Source: Natrinema caseinilyticum (GTDB taxonomy: Archaea > Halobacteriota > Halobacteria > Halobacteriales > Natrialbaceae). From it: 64,000 nucleotides of DNA. Shown here one piece after another: positions 12,330-21,731 of the stretch; within the stretch, counting starts at the first letter, position 1; each line of letters opens with the position of its first letter. The position numbers and the translations under genes are program-made. The stretch covers positions 2,105,369 to 2,169,368 of the forward strand of contig NZ_CP100445.1 in the NCBI RefSeq assembly GCF_024227435.1, given 5' to 3'. The notes under the pieces were generated by a model, which worked only from the letters and a program-made list of their open reading frames with translations, was not told the origin of the DNA and searched no databases.

Positions 12330-13439
12330 TTAGCCCTCCAAGAGCGCGTCGTCGCCGTAGTCCTCGCGGATCGATTCGAAGTACTCGAGTTGGTCCTGTA
12401 GTCGCCGCGGCATCCCTTCGTAGACGTGTGCGAAAATTTCCTCGGGATCGGGCCGTTCGGCCGACTCGGCCGCGTCGATGGCGTCGGCGACGTCGTCTTC
12501 GATCCGGGATTCGATCGCGTCGACTCGCTCGTCGTCGAGCATGCCGTTCGACCGCAGGTACGTCTCGAGTCGCGGGATGGGATCCTTCTGTTTCCAGCGT
12601 TCGACCTCCTCGTCGGGCCGATAGACGGAGGGATCGTCGGCGGTCGTGTGGGCCCCGAAGCGGTACTGGACCGCTTCGATCAGCGTCGGCCGCAGTTCGC
12701 CCGCATCGGGGTTTTTCGCCTTCTCGACGGCGTCGCGGGTGACCTTGTAGACGGCGAGCGGATCCATCCCGTCGACCTGAACGCCTTCGAATCCGTAGGC
12801 GGTCGCCTTCTGGGCGAGGGTATCGCTCGCCGTCTGGCGCTCGCGCGGCACGGAGATGGCCCACTGGTTGTTGTTACAGAAGAAGACCGTCGGCGTATCG
12901 AAGACGCCGGCGAAGTTGAGCCCCTCGTGGAAGTCGCCTTCCGAGGTCGCGCCGTCGCCGAAGTAACAGACGAACGCTCGGTCCTCGTCGCGGAGTTTCG
13001 AGGCCCAGGCTGCACCGGTCGCGTGGGGGATCTGAGTCGCGATCGGAACGGCGACGGAGAAGATGTTGACGTCCGCGGGCACGTAGTTACCCTGCTCGTG
13101 GCCCATCCAGTAGAGCAACGTCCGTTCGAGGGAGAGCCCGTGAACCAGTCCGACGCCGTGTTCGCGGTAGCTGGGGAAGACCCAATCGTCGGCATCGAGC
13201 GCGTGTGCGCTGCCGACCTGTGCGCCCTCCTGTCCGGACAGGGGCGGATAGGTTCCCATCCGTCCCTGACGCTGGAGGCTGACGGCCCGCTCGTCGAAAC
13301 GACGGACGAGTCGCATCTGTTCGTACATTTCGACGAGCTGGTCCTCGGAGAGGTCCGGGACGTCGGCGCCCTCTCTGACCCTGCCCGCCTCGTCGAGAAC
13401 CTGTACTCGTTCGCGGGGATCGCGCTGTATCGTGCTCAC
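12330..13439 (-). CDS. 2-oxoacid dehydrogenase E1 component, alpha subunit
   Basis: The thiamine-diphosphate-binding motif [13 protein letters not shown] ... CNNNQWAIS and the phosphorylation-loop-like [14 protein letters not shown] identify an E1 alpha chain. The frame is open further upstream, but residues before [15 protein letters not shown] look non-coding, and homologues start with that segment, so I choose the GTG at 13439 (369 residues). Haloarchaea oxidise pyruvate mainly with a ferredoxin oxidoreductase, so this complex may serve other oxoacids. That is family knowledge, not visible here. Confidence 0.92.
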   Translation of the reverse strand: MSTIQRDPRERVQVLDEAGRVREGADVPDLSEDQLVEMYEQMRLVRRFDERAVSLQRQGRMGTYPPLSGQEGAQVGSAHALDADDWVFPSYREHGVGLVHGLSLERTLLYWMGHEQGNYVPADVNIFSVAVPIATQIPHATGAAWASKLRDEDRAFVCYFGDGATSEGDFHEGLNFAGVFDTPTVFFCNNNQWAISVPRERQTASDTLAQKATAYGFEGVQVDGMDPLAVYKVTRDAVEKAKNPDAGELRPTLIEAVQYRFGAHTTADDPSVYRPDEEVERWKQKDPIPRLETYLRSNGMLDDERVDAIESRIEDDVADAIDAAESAERPDPEEIFAHVYEGMPRRLQDQLEYFESIREDYGDDALLEG

Positions 13440-13719
13440 GGGAAGACCCACCTGCACATATCTCACTAATCTATCGCTCACGGTAAAGGAGTTTCCCAAA
13501 TAGTTTACTATCAGTGAGATTCTTGCCAGTCGTTCGTGGAACCACGGTGAGTCAGTCGACAGGAGTGGACGAGAGTGGTCGAAAGTAACCATTTTTTGCC
13601 ATTCGTCGAATTCAGACGGGAGAGGGGAGAGAAGACTGGACGAAATCGAAGTTCGATGGAGCAACCACGTGGGCGGTCGAGAGCGGGCGGAGAGGGGCGG
13701 GTACGCGCGGGGCGATCGG

Positions 13720-14694
13720 TTAAGATTCGGTCCGCTGTGGCCGCGTCCGGCGCGCGTCGGCCCTCGCCGCCGCGACGCTCTTGCCTTCCCGCAAGACGGC
13801 GTCGACGAACAGTTCGCCGGCTTTGTACGACGACCGCACCATCGGTCCGCTGGCGCAGTACAGGAAGCCTAACTCCTCCTCGGCGACGCGACGCCACGTC
13901 TCGTACTTGTCCGGATGATCGTAGCGACGAACCGCGAGGTGGTCGCGCGACGGCCGGAGGTACTGGCCGAGCGTCACGATGTCGACGCCGCGTTCGCGCA
14001 GATCCGCGAGCGTCTGGTAGACCTCGTGGTCGTACTCGCCGTGGCCGAGCATGATCGAGGTCTTCGTGTAGATGTCCGATTCTCGCTCGACGCACTCGAG
14101 GACCGAGAGGCTCTGCTCGTAGCCCGCGCGGCGGTCGCGGACGGGAAATTGCAGGCGTTCGACGGTTTCGACGTTGTGGGCGATCACGTCCGGTTCGGCG
14201 TCGATTATCTTCCGGACGAGCCGTCGTTCACCCCGGAAGTCGGGAATGAGTACTTCGACGAGGATGCCGGGGTGGCGAGCTTTGATCTCGCGGATCGTCT
14301 CGGCGAAGTGACCGGCACCCTGATCCGGAAGGTCGTCGCGGTCGACGCTCGTGAGGACGACGTAGTCGAGGCCGATCTCGGCGATGGCGCTCGCGACATT
14401 TTCGGGCTCGTCGGGATCGAGCGGCTCCATCCCGCCCGTTTTCACGTCGCAGAAATTGCAGGCTCGAGAGCAGCGATCACCCATCAGCATGAAGGTGGCC
14501 GTCCCGCCGCCGTCCGTGTGCCCGCTGCCGTCGGCCCCGTCGCGGCCCGACCAGCACTCGCCCAGGTTGGGGCAGTTCGCTTCCTCACAGACGGTGTGCA
14601 AGTCGTGTTCGCGCAGCGTCTCCCGAATGCCGGCGAACTCCCGGCCCGACGGTGGTCGACTCTTCAGCCAGTCGGGCTTGCGCGAACGACTCAT
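13720..14694 (-). CDS. lipA: Lipoyl synthase
   Basis: This radical-SAM enzyme inserts two sulfurs into octanoyl-protein to make the lipoyl cofactor of E2. The auxiliary cluster cysteines are Cys36, Cys41 and Cys47 ([12 protein letters not shown]). The radical-SAM triad CSRACNFC is Cys75, Cys79 and Cys82. The conserved RSSY near the C terminus supplies the serine ligand of the auxiliary cluster. A Gly/Asp-rich insert (about residues 50-64) separates the two motifs. The chosen ATG ([10 protein letters not shown]) is 14 codons inside the longest frame. It lies about 280 nt upstream of the E1 alpha start on the same strand, matching its role for that complex. Confidence 0.95.
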   Translation of the reverse strand: MSRSRKPDWLKSRPPSGREFAGIRETLREHDLHTVCEEANCPNLGECWSGRDGADGSGHTDGGGTATFMLMGDRCSRACNFCDVKTGGMEPLDPDEPENVASAIAEIGLDYVVLTSVDRDDLPDQGAGHFAETIREIKARHPGILVEVLIPDFRGERRLVRKIIDAEPDVIAHNVETVERLQFPVRDRRAGYEQSLSVLECVERESDIYTKTSIMLGHGEYDHEVYQTLADLRERGVDIVTLGQYLRPSRDHLAVRRYDHPDKYETWRRVAEEELGFLYCASGPMVRSSYKAGELFVDAVLREGKSVAAARADARRTRPQRTES

Positions 14695-14923
14695 ACGTCG
14701 ATTATCGGACCGGGCGGTGAAAACCGTGGTGGTCACGCGTCCGATCCGTGGCGGTCACGCGGTCCGCCTGCGACGACAGCACGACGGCCTCGGAGCGACC
14801 TCGCGATCGGTCCGAAGACGTGGCCAGTAGGGACCGTCAAACCGCCTGAAACGACGTAGCACTGGTGGTAACCGGCCCGTTACCCCGATAGGTTTACGGA
14901 CGGGTGCAGAATAACCGAGGCCG

Positions 14924-15439
14924 ATGGCCTTCGGCTCGACGCCCGACTGGTTCCACCTGAGCGACGACGAGGACATCGTCTGGGAGAGCCGTCCGCACCC
15001 GATCACGATGGGGCCCTGGTTGCCGGTCGGCGTCGCGCTCGCACTGGTCGGGTTTCTCGTCGCCGGCTGGAGCGGAACCGGCGGCGTCGGTCTCCTGACG
15101 TTTCTCGGCGTTTTCGTCACGGTCGTCGGCGCGGCCGTCGCACTCGTTCGCTACCTCGTCTGGACGAACACCCGCTACGTCATCACCACCTCGGAACTCT
15201 ACAAGAAACGGGGGATCGTCTCGAGGGACGTGACCCAGTTCCGTCTGGATCGCGTCCAGAACATCAGCCTACGACAAACGGGGATCGGTCGCCTGCTGGG
15301 ATACGGCGACCTGACGGTCTACACCGCCGGGTCCGGCGATCCGGAACTGACGTTCGAACGCGTTTCACAGCCGGAACGGGCCAGCAGCCGGCTAAGCGAC
15401 CAGCTCGAGGAAATTGCGACCGATACGTCGGCTATCTAA
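14924..15439 (+). CDS. PH domain-containing membrane protein (bPH2/DUF304)
   Basis: The protein has 171 residues. Two hydrophobic helices (about 30-50 and 57-77) are followed by a PH-like beta domain with the typical TNTRYVITTSELYKKRGIVSRDVTQFRLDRVQNI and GYGDLTVYTAGSGDPELTFE pattern of the bacterial-PH family. The family is membrane-associated and of unknown specific function. It is divergent from lipA. Confidence 0.85.
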   Translation: MAFGSTPDWFHLSDDEDIVWESRPHPITMGPWLPVGVALALVGFLVAGWSGTGGVGLLTFLGVFVTVVGAAVALVRYLVWTNTRYVITTSELYKKRGIVSRDVTQFRLDRVQNISLRQTGIGRLLGYGDLTVYTAGSGDPELTFERVSQPERASSRLSDQLEEIATDTSAI

Positions 15440-15467
15440 TCGATATCCGTTCATATCGTAAGATCCA

Positions 15468-15475
15468 TTATATTA
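15468..15475 (+). promoter_or_regulatory. TATA box of the 15498 gene
   Basis: TTATATTA is centred about 26 nt upstream of the ATG at 15498, in an AT-rich stretch. The spacing implies a leaderless transcript, common in haloarchaea. Confidence 0.5.
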
Positions 15476-15497
15476 ACGCACATCCGTATTTGACGAA

Positions 15498-16109
15498 ATG
15501 GCGTCACAGTCGGCAGCAGTTGGGACCGCCGCCGGATCGCGCAGTTCGAACGTCACGGCGAGTGCGGGATCCGGGGTATTCGCCGCCGTAATCGGATATC
15601 TCGTGACGTACGCGCTGGTCAGCGGCGAGATTCGCCAGAACGTCCCCGATTTCGTCGCCGAAAACCTCGCCGAATGGAAGGGAGTCGCCTGGTACTTCTT
15701 CAACGCCCACATGGTCGACGTCGAAACGACCGGTAGCGTCGGATCGTTGGGGGGGACGGATACCGTGAACTTCATCGCCGAGTCGAGCAGTTCGAACGCC
15801 GATCTGTTGTACTTCGTGCCGCCGCTCGTGTTACTCGCGGTCGGAGTGTTCCTCGCCGTGCGGTGGGACGTTACAGATTTCGCCGACGCGGTCGTCGTCG
15901 GCGCGCCCGTCGCGATCGGGTACACCGTGGTACTGGGCATCGGTGCGATCGTGTCCGAGTTCAGCGTCGAAGGCTCCGCGTTCGGAATCGAGGCGAGCAG
16001 TTCGTTCGCACCCGCACTCGTGCCCGCCGTTTTGCTCGGTGGAATTATCTACCCGCTGGTGTTTGCCACCGGCGGGGCGGCGCTGACCGTCGCCGTCCGC
16101 GAGCGGTAA
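15498..16109 (+). CDS. Multi-pass membrane protein, hypothetical (DUF7978-like)
   Basis: The 203-residue protein has a Ser/Ala-rich cytosolic start and about four hydrophobic spans (near 27-44, 102-120, 131-150 and 170-198). An extracellular-looking segment between the first and second spans carries WYFFNAHMVDVE and a Ser/Asn-rich stretch. I recognise no catalytic motif. Proteins of this form are common in haloarchaea and of unknown function. Confidence 0.75.
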   Translation: MASQSAAVGTAAGSRSSNVTASAGSGVFAAVIGYLVTYALVSGEIRQNVPDFVAENLAEWKGVAWYFFNAHMVDVETTGSVGSLGGTDTVNFIAESSSSNADLLYFVPPLVLLAVGVFLAVRWDVTDFADAVVVGAPVAIGYTVVLGIGAIVSEFSVEGSAFGIEASSSFAPALVPAVLLGGIIYPLVFATGGAALTVAVRER

Positions 16110-16326
16110 TCGATCCCGCGAGAGTTCGCGTCGCCGATTCGAGAACGGATCCGGTCGCGGCCGCGACTCGAGCGCACCGCGCCGAACCGGGCGGTCGGGA
16201 CGCAGCGACGAACGAGGCGGCCGTCGCGCCCGGTAAAAGGGCACGGCATGGCGCCGGATCGGCCGCGGCCGCCGAAACAGACCGGGACAGAAACGCCTTT
16301 CACCCGGCACTTCCCGTGTCCGTGTG

Positions 16327-18678
16327 ATGGAGGTCGCCGAGGTTCTGCCCGAATTTGCCGACGCCTTCGCCTTCGACGAGTTCAACCGGATGCAACGCGA
16401 GGCGCTGCCCGCACTGCTCGAGCGAGACGAGAACGTCGTCGCGAGCGCGCCGACGGCCTCGGGGAAGACCGCGCTCGCGGAACTGGCGATCTGCAAGGCG
16501 CTTTCCGACGGCGGAACGGCGCTGTTTATCGCGCCGCTGCGAGCGCTCACGAACGAGAAGGAAGACGACTGGGACCGCTTCGAGTCGCTCGACTACTCGG
16601 TCTACGTCGTCACCGGCGAGCGGGACCTGAACCCGCGGCGCGCGCGCCGGGCGGACATCCTCGTGATGACCCCCGAAAAACTCGACTCGGCGACCCGGAA
16701 ACACGATTCGCGACGGTACGACTTCGTCACCGACATCGACGTCTGCGTCATCGACGAAGTTCACTTGCTCGACGCCGACCGCCGCGGGTCGGTCCTCGAG
16801 GTGACGATCTCCCGTCTCCGCCGGCTCTGTGAGCCCCGCATCGTCGCGCTGTCGGCGACGATGCCGAACGTCTCCGACGTGGCGGCGTGGCTCGACGCCC
16901 CGGCGGAGACGACCTTCGAGTTCGGCGAGGAGTACCGCCCGGTCGACCTCAACGCGGGGGTCAAGACGTACACGCACGGGGAGAACTCCTTCGCGGACAA
17001 ATACCGCCGCCTCTACCGGGCGCTCGACCTCGCAGAGCCCCACCTCCGCGAGGACGGCCAGTCGCTGGTGTTCGTTTCCTCCCGGCAGGACACCGTTCAG
17101 GCCGCGAAGAAGGCCCGCGACGAGGTCGCCGAACGCGACGTCCCGATGGGGGTCCGCGGCGACTACGATTTCCACACCGAATCGAAGGAACTCGACGATT
17201 CGACGCTGCGAAATTCGGTCCTCGACGGCGTCGCGTTTCACCACGCGGGGCTCTCGAAGAACGATCGCGACCTGATCGAGGAGTGGTTCAAACAGGGCCA
17301 CGTCGAACTGCTCTTTTCGACGTCGACGCTGGCCTGGGGGGTCAACCTGCCCGCTCGCTGCGTCGTCATCCGCGATACGAAACTCCACGATCCGCTCGAG
17401 GGCGAAGTCGACATGAGCCCCCTGGACGTCCTCCAGATGCTGGGCCGCGCCGGTCGGCCGGGGTACGACGACGTCGGATACGGCTGGGTCGTCTGCGACG
17501 CGGCCGAGGCGGACAAGTACCGCCGGCTGCTCCGCGACGGCAAGGAGATCGAGTCCCGCCTCGCGGAGAGTCTGGAAACCCATCTCAACGCCGAGATCGC
17601 GATGGGGACGATCACCGACCTGGAGGACGTGATGGACTGGCTCGAGACGACGTTCTACTACGTCCGCGGGCAGTCGCGGCCCGACGACTACGACTTTCCG
17701 AACCTTCGCACGCGCGTCCGCGACTGCCTCGAGGGACTCGTCGAAGAGGGATTCGTCGAGACCGGGGACGACCTCTCGATCGAGGCGACGCCGCTGGGCG
17801 TGCTCACCTCGAAGTACTACCTCCGACTCGACACGGCGGCGCACTTCGCCGCGCTCTGCGATCGGGCGGCGTCGGGCGGACTCGAGGCCGAGGACGTCCT
17901 CGAGACGGTCGCGACCGCCGAGGAGTTCGACTCGGTTTCGGCCCGTCAGGACGAACGCGACGCGGTCGACGCGGTGCTCGTGGGGGCGGACACGGCGGAT
18001 CTCGGCGCGGGCGAACGCAAAGTGCTCGCGATCCTCCGCGGTGCGGCGAGCGGAAGCACGCCCGCGGAACTCCGCAGCGACGCCTGGGTCATCCGGCGCA
18101 ACGCCACGCGACTCGTGTCCGCGCTCGGGGCCTTCCTCGATCGGTTCGTCGGCCCCCACGCCGCGAACCTCGCGCGTCGCGTCGAGGCTCGCATCGAGAA
18201 CGGCGTCGCCGAGGACGCGGTCGGGCTGACCGCCATCGACGGCGTCGGGCCGGGCCGAGCCAGCAAACTCGCGAAGGAGGGGGTCACGACCCCCGGCGAC
18301 GTCGTCGACGCTGGCGTCGACGGGCTCGTCGATGCGGGGCTCTCCGACGGCGTCGCCGAACGCGTCTACGAGGGGGCGCAGTCGCTCCCCTCGATCGAAC
18401 TCGAGTGGGGGCAGTTCCCCGACGCGATCGCGACGGGCGAGAACGAGGTCCGCGAAGTCACGGTTCGGAACGTCGGCGAACCGGCGCGGGCCGGGATCCG
18501 AGTGACCGTCAACGGGGTGGAGATGACGAGCACGAACACCTACCTCCGCGACCAAGAAACCGTCCCCGTCGGCGTTTTCGGTGCCGACGCCGACGCGCTC
18601 GAGTTCACCGTCAGCGTCGCCTTCCCCGAGACGCCGCTGGTGCCGCTCGAGGCGAGTCGGACGGTCGACGTTCGGTAG
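16327..18678 (+). CDS. Ski2-family DEAD/DEAH helicase (Hel308-like paralogue) with C-terminal beta domain
   Basis: The protein has 783 residues from the ATG at 16327 (a GTG one codon earlier is an alternative). The Walker A is APTASGKT (residues 41-48), motif II is DEVH (142-145), motif III is SAT, and motif VI is QMLGRAGRPGYDD, with the Ski2/Hel308 order and a winged-helix/ratchet region after it. A helix-hairpin-helix follows around residues 635-690 (IDGVGPGRASKLAKEG), as in Hel308. The last roughly 80 residues are an extra beta-rich segment (VTVRNVGEPARAGIRVTVNGVE) resembling CARDB/immunoglobulin-like folds. It likely unwinds branched DNA or RNA, but its specific role is unknown. Confidence 0.9.
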   Translation: MEVAEVLPEFADAFAFDEFNRMQREALPALLERDENVVASAPTASGKTALAELAICKALSDGGTALFIAPLRALTNEKEDDWDRFESLDYSVYVVTGERDLNPRRARRADILVMTPEKLDSATRKHDSRRYDFVTDIDVCVIDEVHLLDADRRGSVLEVTISRLRRLCEPRIVALSATMPNVSDVAAWLDAPAETTFEFGEEYRPVDLNAGVKTYTHGENSFADKYRRLYRALDLAEPHLREDGQSLVFVSSRQDTVQAAKKARDEVAERDVPMGVRGDYDFHTESKELDDSTLRNSVLDGVAFHHAGLSKNDRDLIEEWFKQGHVELLFSTSTLAWGVNLPARCVVIRDTKLHDPLEGEVDMSPLDVLQMLGRAGRPGYDDVGYGWVVCDAAEADKYRRLLRDGKEIESRLAESLETHLNAEIAMGTITDLEDVMDWLETTFYYVRGQSRPDDYDFPNLRTRVRDCLEGLVEEGFVETGDDLSIEATPLGVLTSKYYLRLDTAAHFAALCDRAASGGLEAEDVLETVATAEEFDSVSARQDERDAVDAVLVGADTADLGAGERKVLAILRGAASGSTPAELRSDAWVIRRNATRLVSALGAFLDRFVGPHAANLARRVEARIENGVAEDAVGLTAIDGVGPGRASKLAKEGVTTPGDVVDAGVDGLVDAGLSDGVAERVYEGAQSLPSIELEWGQFPDAIATGENEVREVTVRNVGEPARAGIRVTVNGVEMTSTNTYLRDQETVPVGVFGADADALEFTVSVAFPETPLVPLEASRTVDVR

Positions 18679-18778
18679 TGCCCGCGAATACGAGACGAGT
18701 GTGGGCGCGGCCGCGAGAACGACGAGAGCGCAGTTGCGAGCGCGAGCCTCGTGGCCGTTCGGGCGTTCGAAAACGCGG

Positions 18779-19435
18779 CTATTGCTCGGTCGTCAACTCG
18801 AGGACGCACTCTCGAAGCGCCGCGGGCGAGTCGACGATCTCGTCCGCGGGCGAGCGATCGATGTCGCCGTGGGCGTCGATCCGGTACGCAATAACGATCG
18901 TCCCGGCTCGAGCGGCCGCTTCGATCCCGTTCGCGGAGTCTTCGACGACGACGCATTCCGCTGCCGGAACGCCGATTTCGTCGGCCGCGTGCGCGAAGAC
19001 GTCGGGGGCCGGCTTGCTCGCACCGTCGATGTCGTCGGCGCTGATGACGCGATCGAACGATCCCTCGAGGTCGAAGCGCTCCGTGACCATCTCGATCCAG
19101 TCGTGGGGCGACGAGGAGACGAGCGCCGTGGGGACGCCGCGGTCGTCGAGTTCGGCGAGGAGGTCGTGGAGACCGTCCAACAACTCCGCACGTTCGGTGT
19201 AGATCTCCCCGGCGGCCTCGTTGAACCGCTGGACGAACTCCTCGCGGGAGATGGCCGTGCCGTACTCGTCGTCGAGATAGTCGTATATTTCGCGGAAGTT
19301 CATCCCGCTCGTCTCTTCGAGATCGACGTCCGCATCGGGGACGGCCGCAGGAAAGAGTTCCTCGCGCTCGACGTCGACCCAGTAGTCTTCGCTGTCGACC
19401 AACACGCCGTCCATATCGAACAACACAGCAGCCAT
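18779..19435 (-). CDS. HAD-superfamily hydrolase (beta-phosphoglucomutase-like)
   Basis: The protein has 218 residues from the chosen ATG (MAAVLFDMDG). Motif I is DMDGVLVDS, motif II is the SSS after TALV, motif III is the lysine in ASKPAPDVF, and motif IV is VVEDSANG. A helical cap lies between motifs I and II. These are the marks of subfamily IA phosphatases or phosphomutases. The substrate is not determinable. It is convergent with the helicase gene. Confidence 0.88.
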   Translation of the reverse strand: MAAVLFDMDGVLVDSEDYWVDVEREELFPAAVPDADVDLEETSGMNFREIYDYLDDEYGTAISREEFVQRFNEAAGEIYTERAELLDGLHDLLAELDDRGVPTALVSSSPHDWIEMVTERFDLEGSFDRVISADDIDGASKPAPDVFAHAADEIGVPAAECVVVEDSANGIEAAARAGTIVIAYRIDAHGDIDRSPADEIVDSPAALRECVLELTTEQ

Positions 19436-19557
19436 GTACGACAGGGTAGTCGATCGTCTCGTATAGCCGTTTGGCACGCAATCGTGTGCCGGCGGGTTCG
19501 GTCCCGCGGATCGCGGTCAACCGCGGACCCGCAGGGATCACCGCGAACCCGCCGAGA

Positions 19558-20199
19558 TCACTGCGAACCGAGAACCTCGCCACGCCGTTCGTGGACCATC
19601 CGCTCGGCGACCTCGGACGCCACGTCCTCGCCGAACTCGCGCTCGAGCACCCAGAGCGCCAGGTCGATCCCCGAGGTGACGCCGCCGGCCGTGAGGACGT
19701 CACCGTCGTCGACGACGCGCTCGTCGACCACGTCCGCACCGGCGGCGTCCAGGTCCGCGGTGGCGACGGCGTGCGTGGTCGCAGGCCGGCCCTCGAGCAG
19801 TCCCGCTTCGGACAGCACCATCGCGCCGGTACAGATCGACGCGATCGTCGTGCCCCGCGAGTGCAGATCACCGACGGCGGCCGGCAGAGCCCCGTCCTCG
19901 ACGGCGGCCCGGACCCCGCTCCCGTCGCTGGTCCACCCGCCACCGGGAACGAACAGGAGATCCGGCTCACCGAGCGCCCCCTCGGGTTCGACTCGGAGAC
20001 CGTGGCTCGCCCGCACGAGATCCCATCCGTCTGACGCTCCGTCGAGCCCGTTCGCGTCCGAGTCCGACTCGAGCGAGACGAGTCGCGTCTCGAGCGACGC
20101 GCCGGCCCGGGCCCCGTTCTCGAGGACCTCGTAGGGACCGATCGCGTCGAGTTCGTCGAACCCGTCGAACAGCACGATTTCCGCAGTCGTGTCGACCAT
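19558..20199 (-). CDS. DJ-1/PfpI family protein
   Basis: The protein has 213 residues from the ATG in MVDTTAEIVLFDG. It has the family's FDELDAIGPYEVL start, the VPGGGWTS turn and the nucleophile elbow ASICTGAMVLSEAGLL with its reactive cysteine, followed by GVTSGIDLALWVLEREFG. The AraC-like/isonitrile-hydratase-type subgroup of DJ-1/PfpI has this pattern. It may be a hydratase, glyoxalase or chaperone-like enzyme; the substrate is unknown. The longer open frame upstream looks non-coding. Confidence 0.88.
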   Translation of the reverse strand: MVDTTAEIVLFDGFDELDAIGPYEVLENGARAGASLETRLVSLESDSDANGLDGASDGWDLVRASHGLRVEPEGALGEPDLLFVPGGGWTSDGSGVRAAVEDGALPAAVGDLHSRGTTIASICTGAMVLSEAGLLEGRPATTHAVATADLDAAGADVVDERVVDDGDVLTAGGVTSGIDLALWVLEREFGEDVASEVAERMVHERRGEVLGSQ

Positions 20200-20593
20200 G
20201 CGTCGGTGATCGTCACCGGGCCGGATACTCGTTGCGGGCGGACACGCCCGCCAGGTGTCGGACGTCGGACCGGTCGAAATCGCACGATTGAACGGCGAAT
20301 ATCGAACGGAAGTGGCCCTCGAACCACGGACGTCCGAAAGCAATCCACACCCATCGAACGGGATCTCGCTCGGGGCGTGAGCGGGGTCGATACGCGCGCG
20401 CTGGACCGGGCCGGTCGCGCCGCTCGCAGGGTTCTCGTCTCACCGGCGAGCCGTCGGCCCAACCTCGTTCGATGGGCGTTGAACGGCGACAAACCGACGA
20501 AAACGTCCGTCAAATGGCCTCAAATGCTCGAAAAGCGGGTTCACGGCACTCCCCCTTCAAGTCGATCCGGCCACCGAGAGTCGGATGCGAGCT
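20200..20593. other. Intergenic region without a recognisable gene
   Basis: About 390 nt lie between the divergent DJ-1 gene and the secreted repeat-protein gene. Open frames here are short and Arg/Ser-rich, as expected of GC-rich shadow frames. It presumably carries both promoters. Confidence 0.5.
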
Positions 20594-21127
20594 ATGAAAC
20601 GAACAACGCTCATCGCAGCCGTGTGCGCAGTGCTGGTACTGGCAACCGGATTCGCCGCCGCAGCGCCGGGAAACGTCCCCGTGTCCGTGGACACAGGCGC
20701 GGACGATGCAGACGACCAACGCGCCACCGGCGAAGAGCAACGGCGCGCAAACGAGCACAGCAATCAGAGTGAGTCCGGGACCGCCGCCGACGGTGTTGCC
20801 GACGAACGCACCAGTCGAGGACCGAGCGTCGACCTCCCCGAGCACGTTCCCGATCACGTCTCCGCGATCCACGACCGGATCTCTGCGTTCCTGAGCGGCG
20901 ACCTCGAGGGATCGCTCGGCGACGCGATAAGCGAGATCACGCCGGATGACGGTGACGAAGCGGGCGACGACGCCGACGGGTCCGACGCCGAGCGGAACGA
21001 ATCCGACGACAGCGGAACCGAATCCGACGACAGCGGAACCGAATCCGACGACAGCGGAACCGAATCCGACGACAGCGAAACCGAATCCGACGATAGCGAA
21101 ACCGAATCGGTCGAGTCCGACGAATAG
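20594..21127 (+). CDS. Secreted acidic protein with Ser/Asp/Glu tail repeats (hypothetical)
   Basis: A signal-peptide-like N terminus (MKRTTLIAAVCAVLVLATG, then FAAAAPG) is followed by a hydrophilic body of about 110 residues and a C-terminal tail of five tandem 7-residue units ESDDSGT/ESDDSET. It is probably exported and extracellular or wall-associated. An alternative ATG three codons upstream exists. No catalytic domain is recognised. The next gene is a membrane protein 18 nt downstream. Confidence 0.65.
   Translation: MKRTTLIAAVCAVLVLATGFAAAAPGNVPVSVDTGADDADDQRATGEEQRRANEHSNQSESGTAADGVADERTSRGPSVDLPEHVPDHVSAIHDRISAFLSGDLEGSLGDAISEITPDDGDEAGDDADGSDAERNESDDSGTESDDSGTESDDSGTESDDSETESDDSETESVESDE
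20999..21103 (+). repeat. 21-bp tandem repeat, five copies, in frame
   Basis: Five units of GAATCCGACGACAGCGGAAC(C) run head to tail. The first three are identical and the last two carry GGA to GAA (Gly to Glu) and a silent C to T. The near identity at base level suggests recent expansion. Confidence 0.9.
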
Positions 21128-21145
21128 ACCGCCACGTAACACACT

Positions 21146-21520
21146 ATGCCCCCATTCGCTCAGCCAGCGCCGATCGGACTCGAGGACCGACTGCTCCCGT
21201 TCGCCGTGAGCCTGCTGGTCGGCGGTGCCGCCCTTCACGCTGGCACCTACGTCGTCTCCGACGCTCGGGACTACGCCCACGCGGTGCTGACCGCGCTGTT
21301 CGGCGCGCTGGTCTGGGCCGTTCTCGAGCCGATACCGCTGCTCGGTGGACTGCTGGCGCTCGTCGCGTGGGTCGCGGTCCTCAGGTGGCGCTACCGACTC
21401 GGCTGGTGGCGGTCGGCCGGCGTGGGCGTCGTCGCCTGGGTCGCAGCGGTCGTCGTCCTCGCGGCCCTCGAACTGGTCGGTATCGGTTCACTCCAGGCGC
21501 CCGGCGTGCCGGGTGCCTGA
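21146..21520 (+). CDS. Small multi-pass membrane protein (hypothetical)
   Basis: The protein has 124 residues and is almost entirely hydrophobic, with about four helices: near 17-34, 45-60 (ALFGALVWAVLEPIPLLGG), 64-80 and 92-115. A basic loop (RWRYRLGWWRS) separates the last two. It starts 18 nt after the secreted repeat protein, so they may be co-transcribed. No family is known to me with certainty. Confidence 0.75.
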   Translation: MPPFAQPAPIGLEDRLLPFAVSLLVGGAALHAGTYVVSDARDYAHAVLTALFGALVWAVLEPIPLLGGLLALVAWVAVLRWRYRLGWWRSAGVGVVAWVAAVVVLAALELVGIGSLQAPGVPGA

Positions 21521-21731
21521 CGCGAAGCCCGTCGACGGGTGTCCGCCGCTTTCGTCCCCCCTGACGCGTCCTTCCACTCCCCCTCAAACGATGTCCCGTT
21601 CCCCACGTCTTTTCGAGTCCGCTCCGAGTTTCGAGTCGATCACCGCGACCCGACGACGGTTAGTGCGTCGGATACTGACACCGAGGACCGACTTTCGTGT
21701 GGTTTAAGCGATGGTGCGCTCATCCAGCGGT

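Noticed and set aside
16300-18555. A 751-codon minus-strand frame opposite the helicase
   Set aside because: It is an antisense shadow produced by high GC at third positions. The plus-strand protein carries all the helicase motifs.
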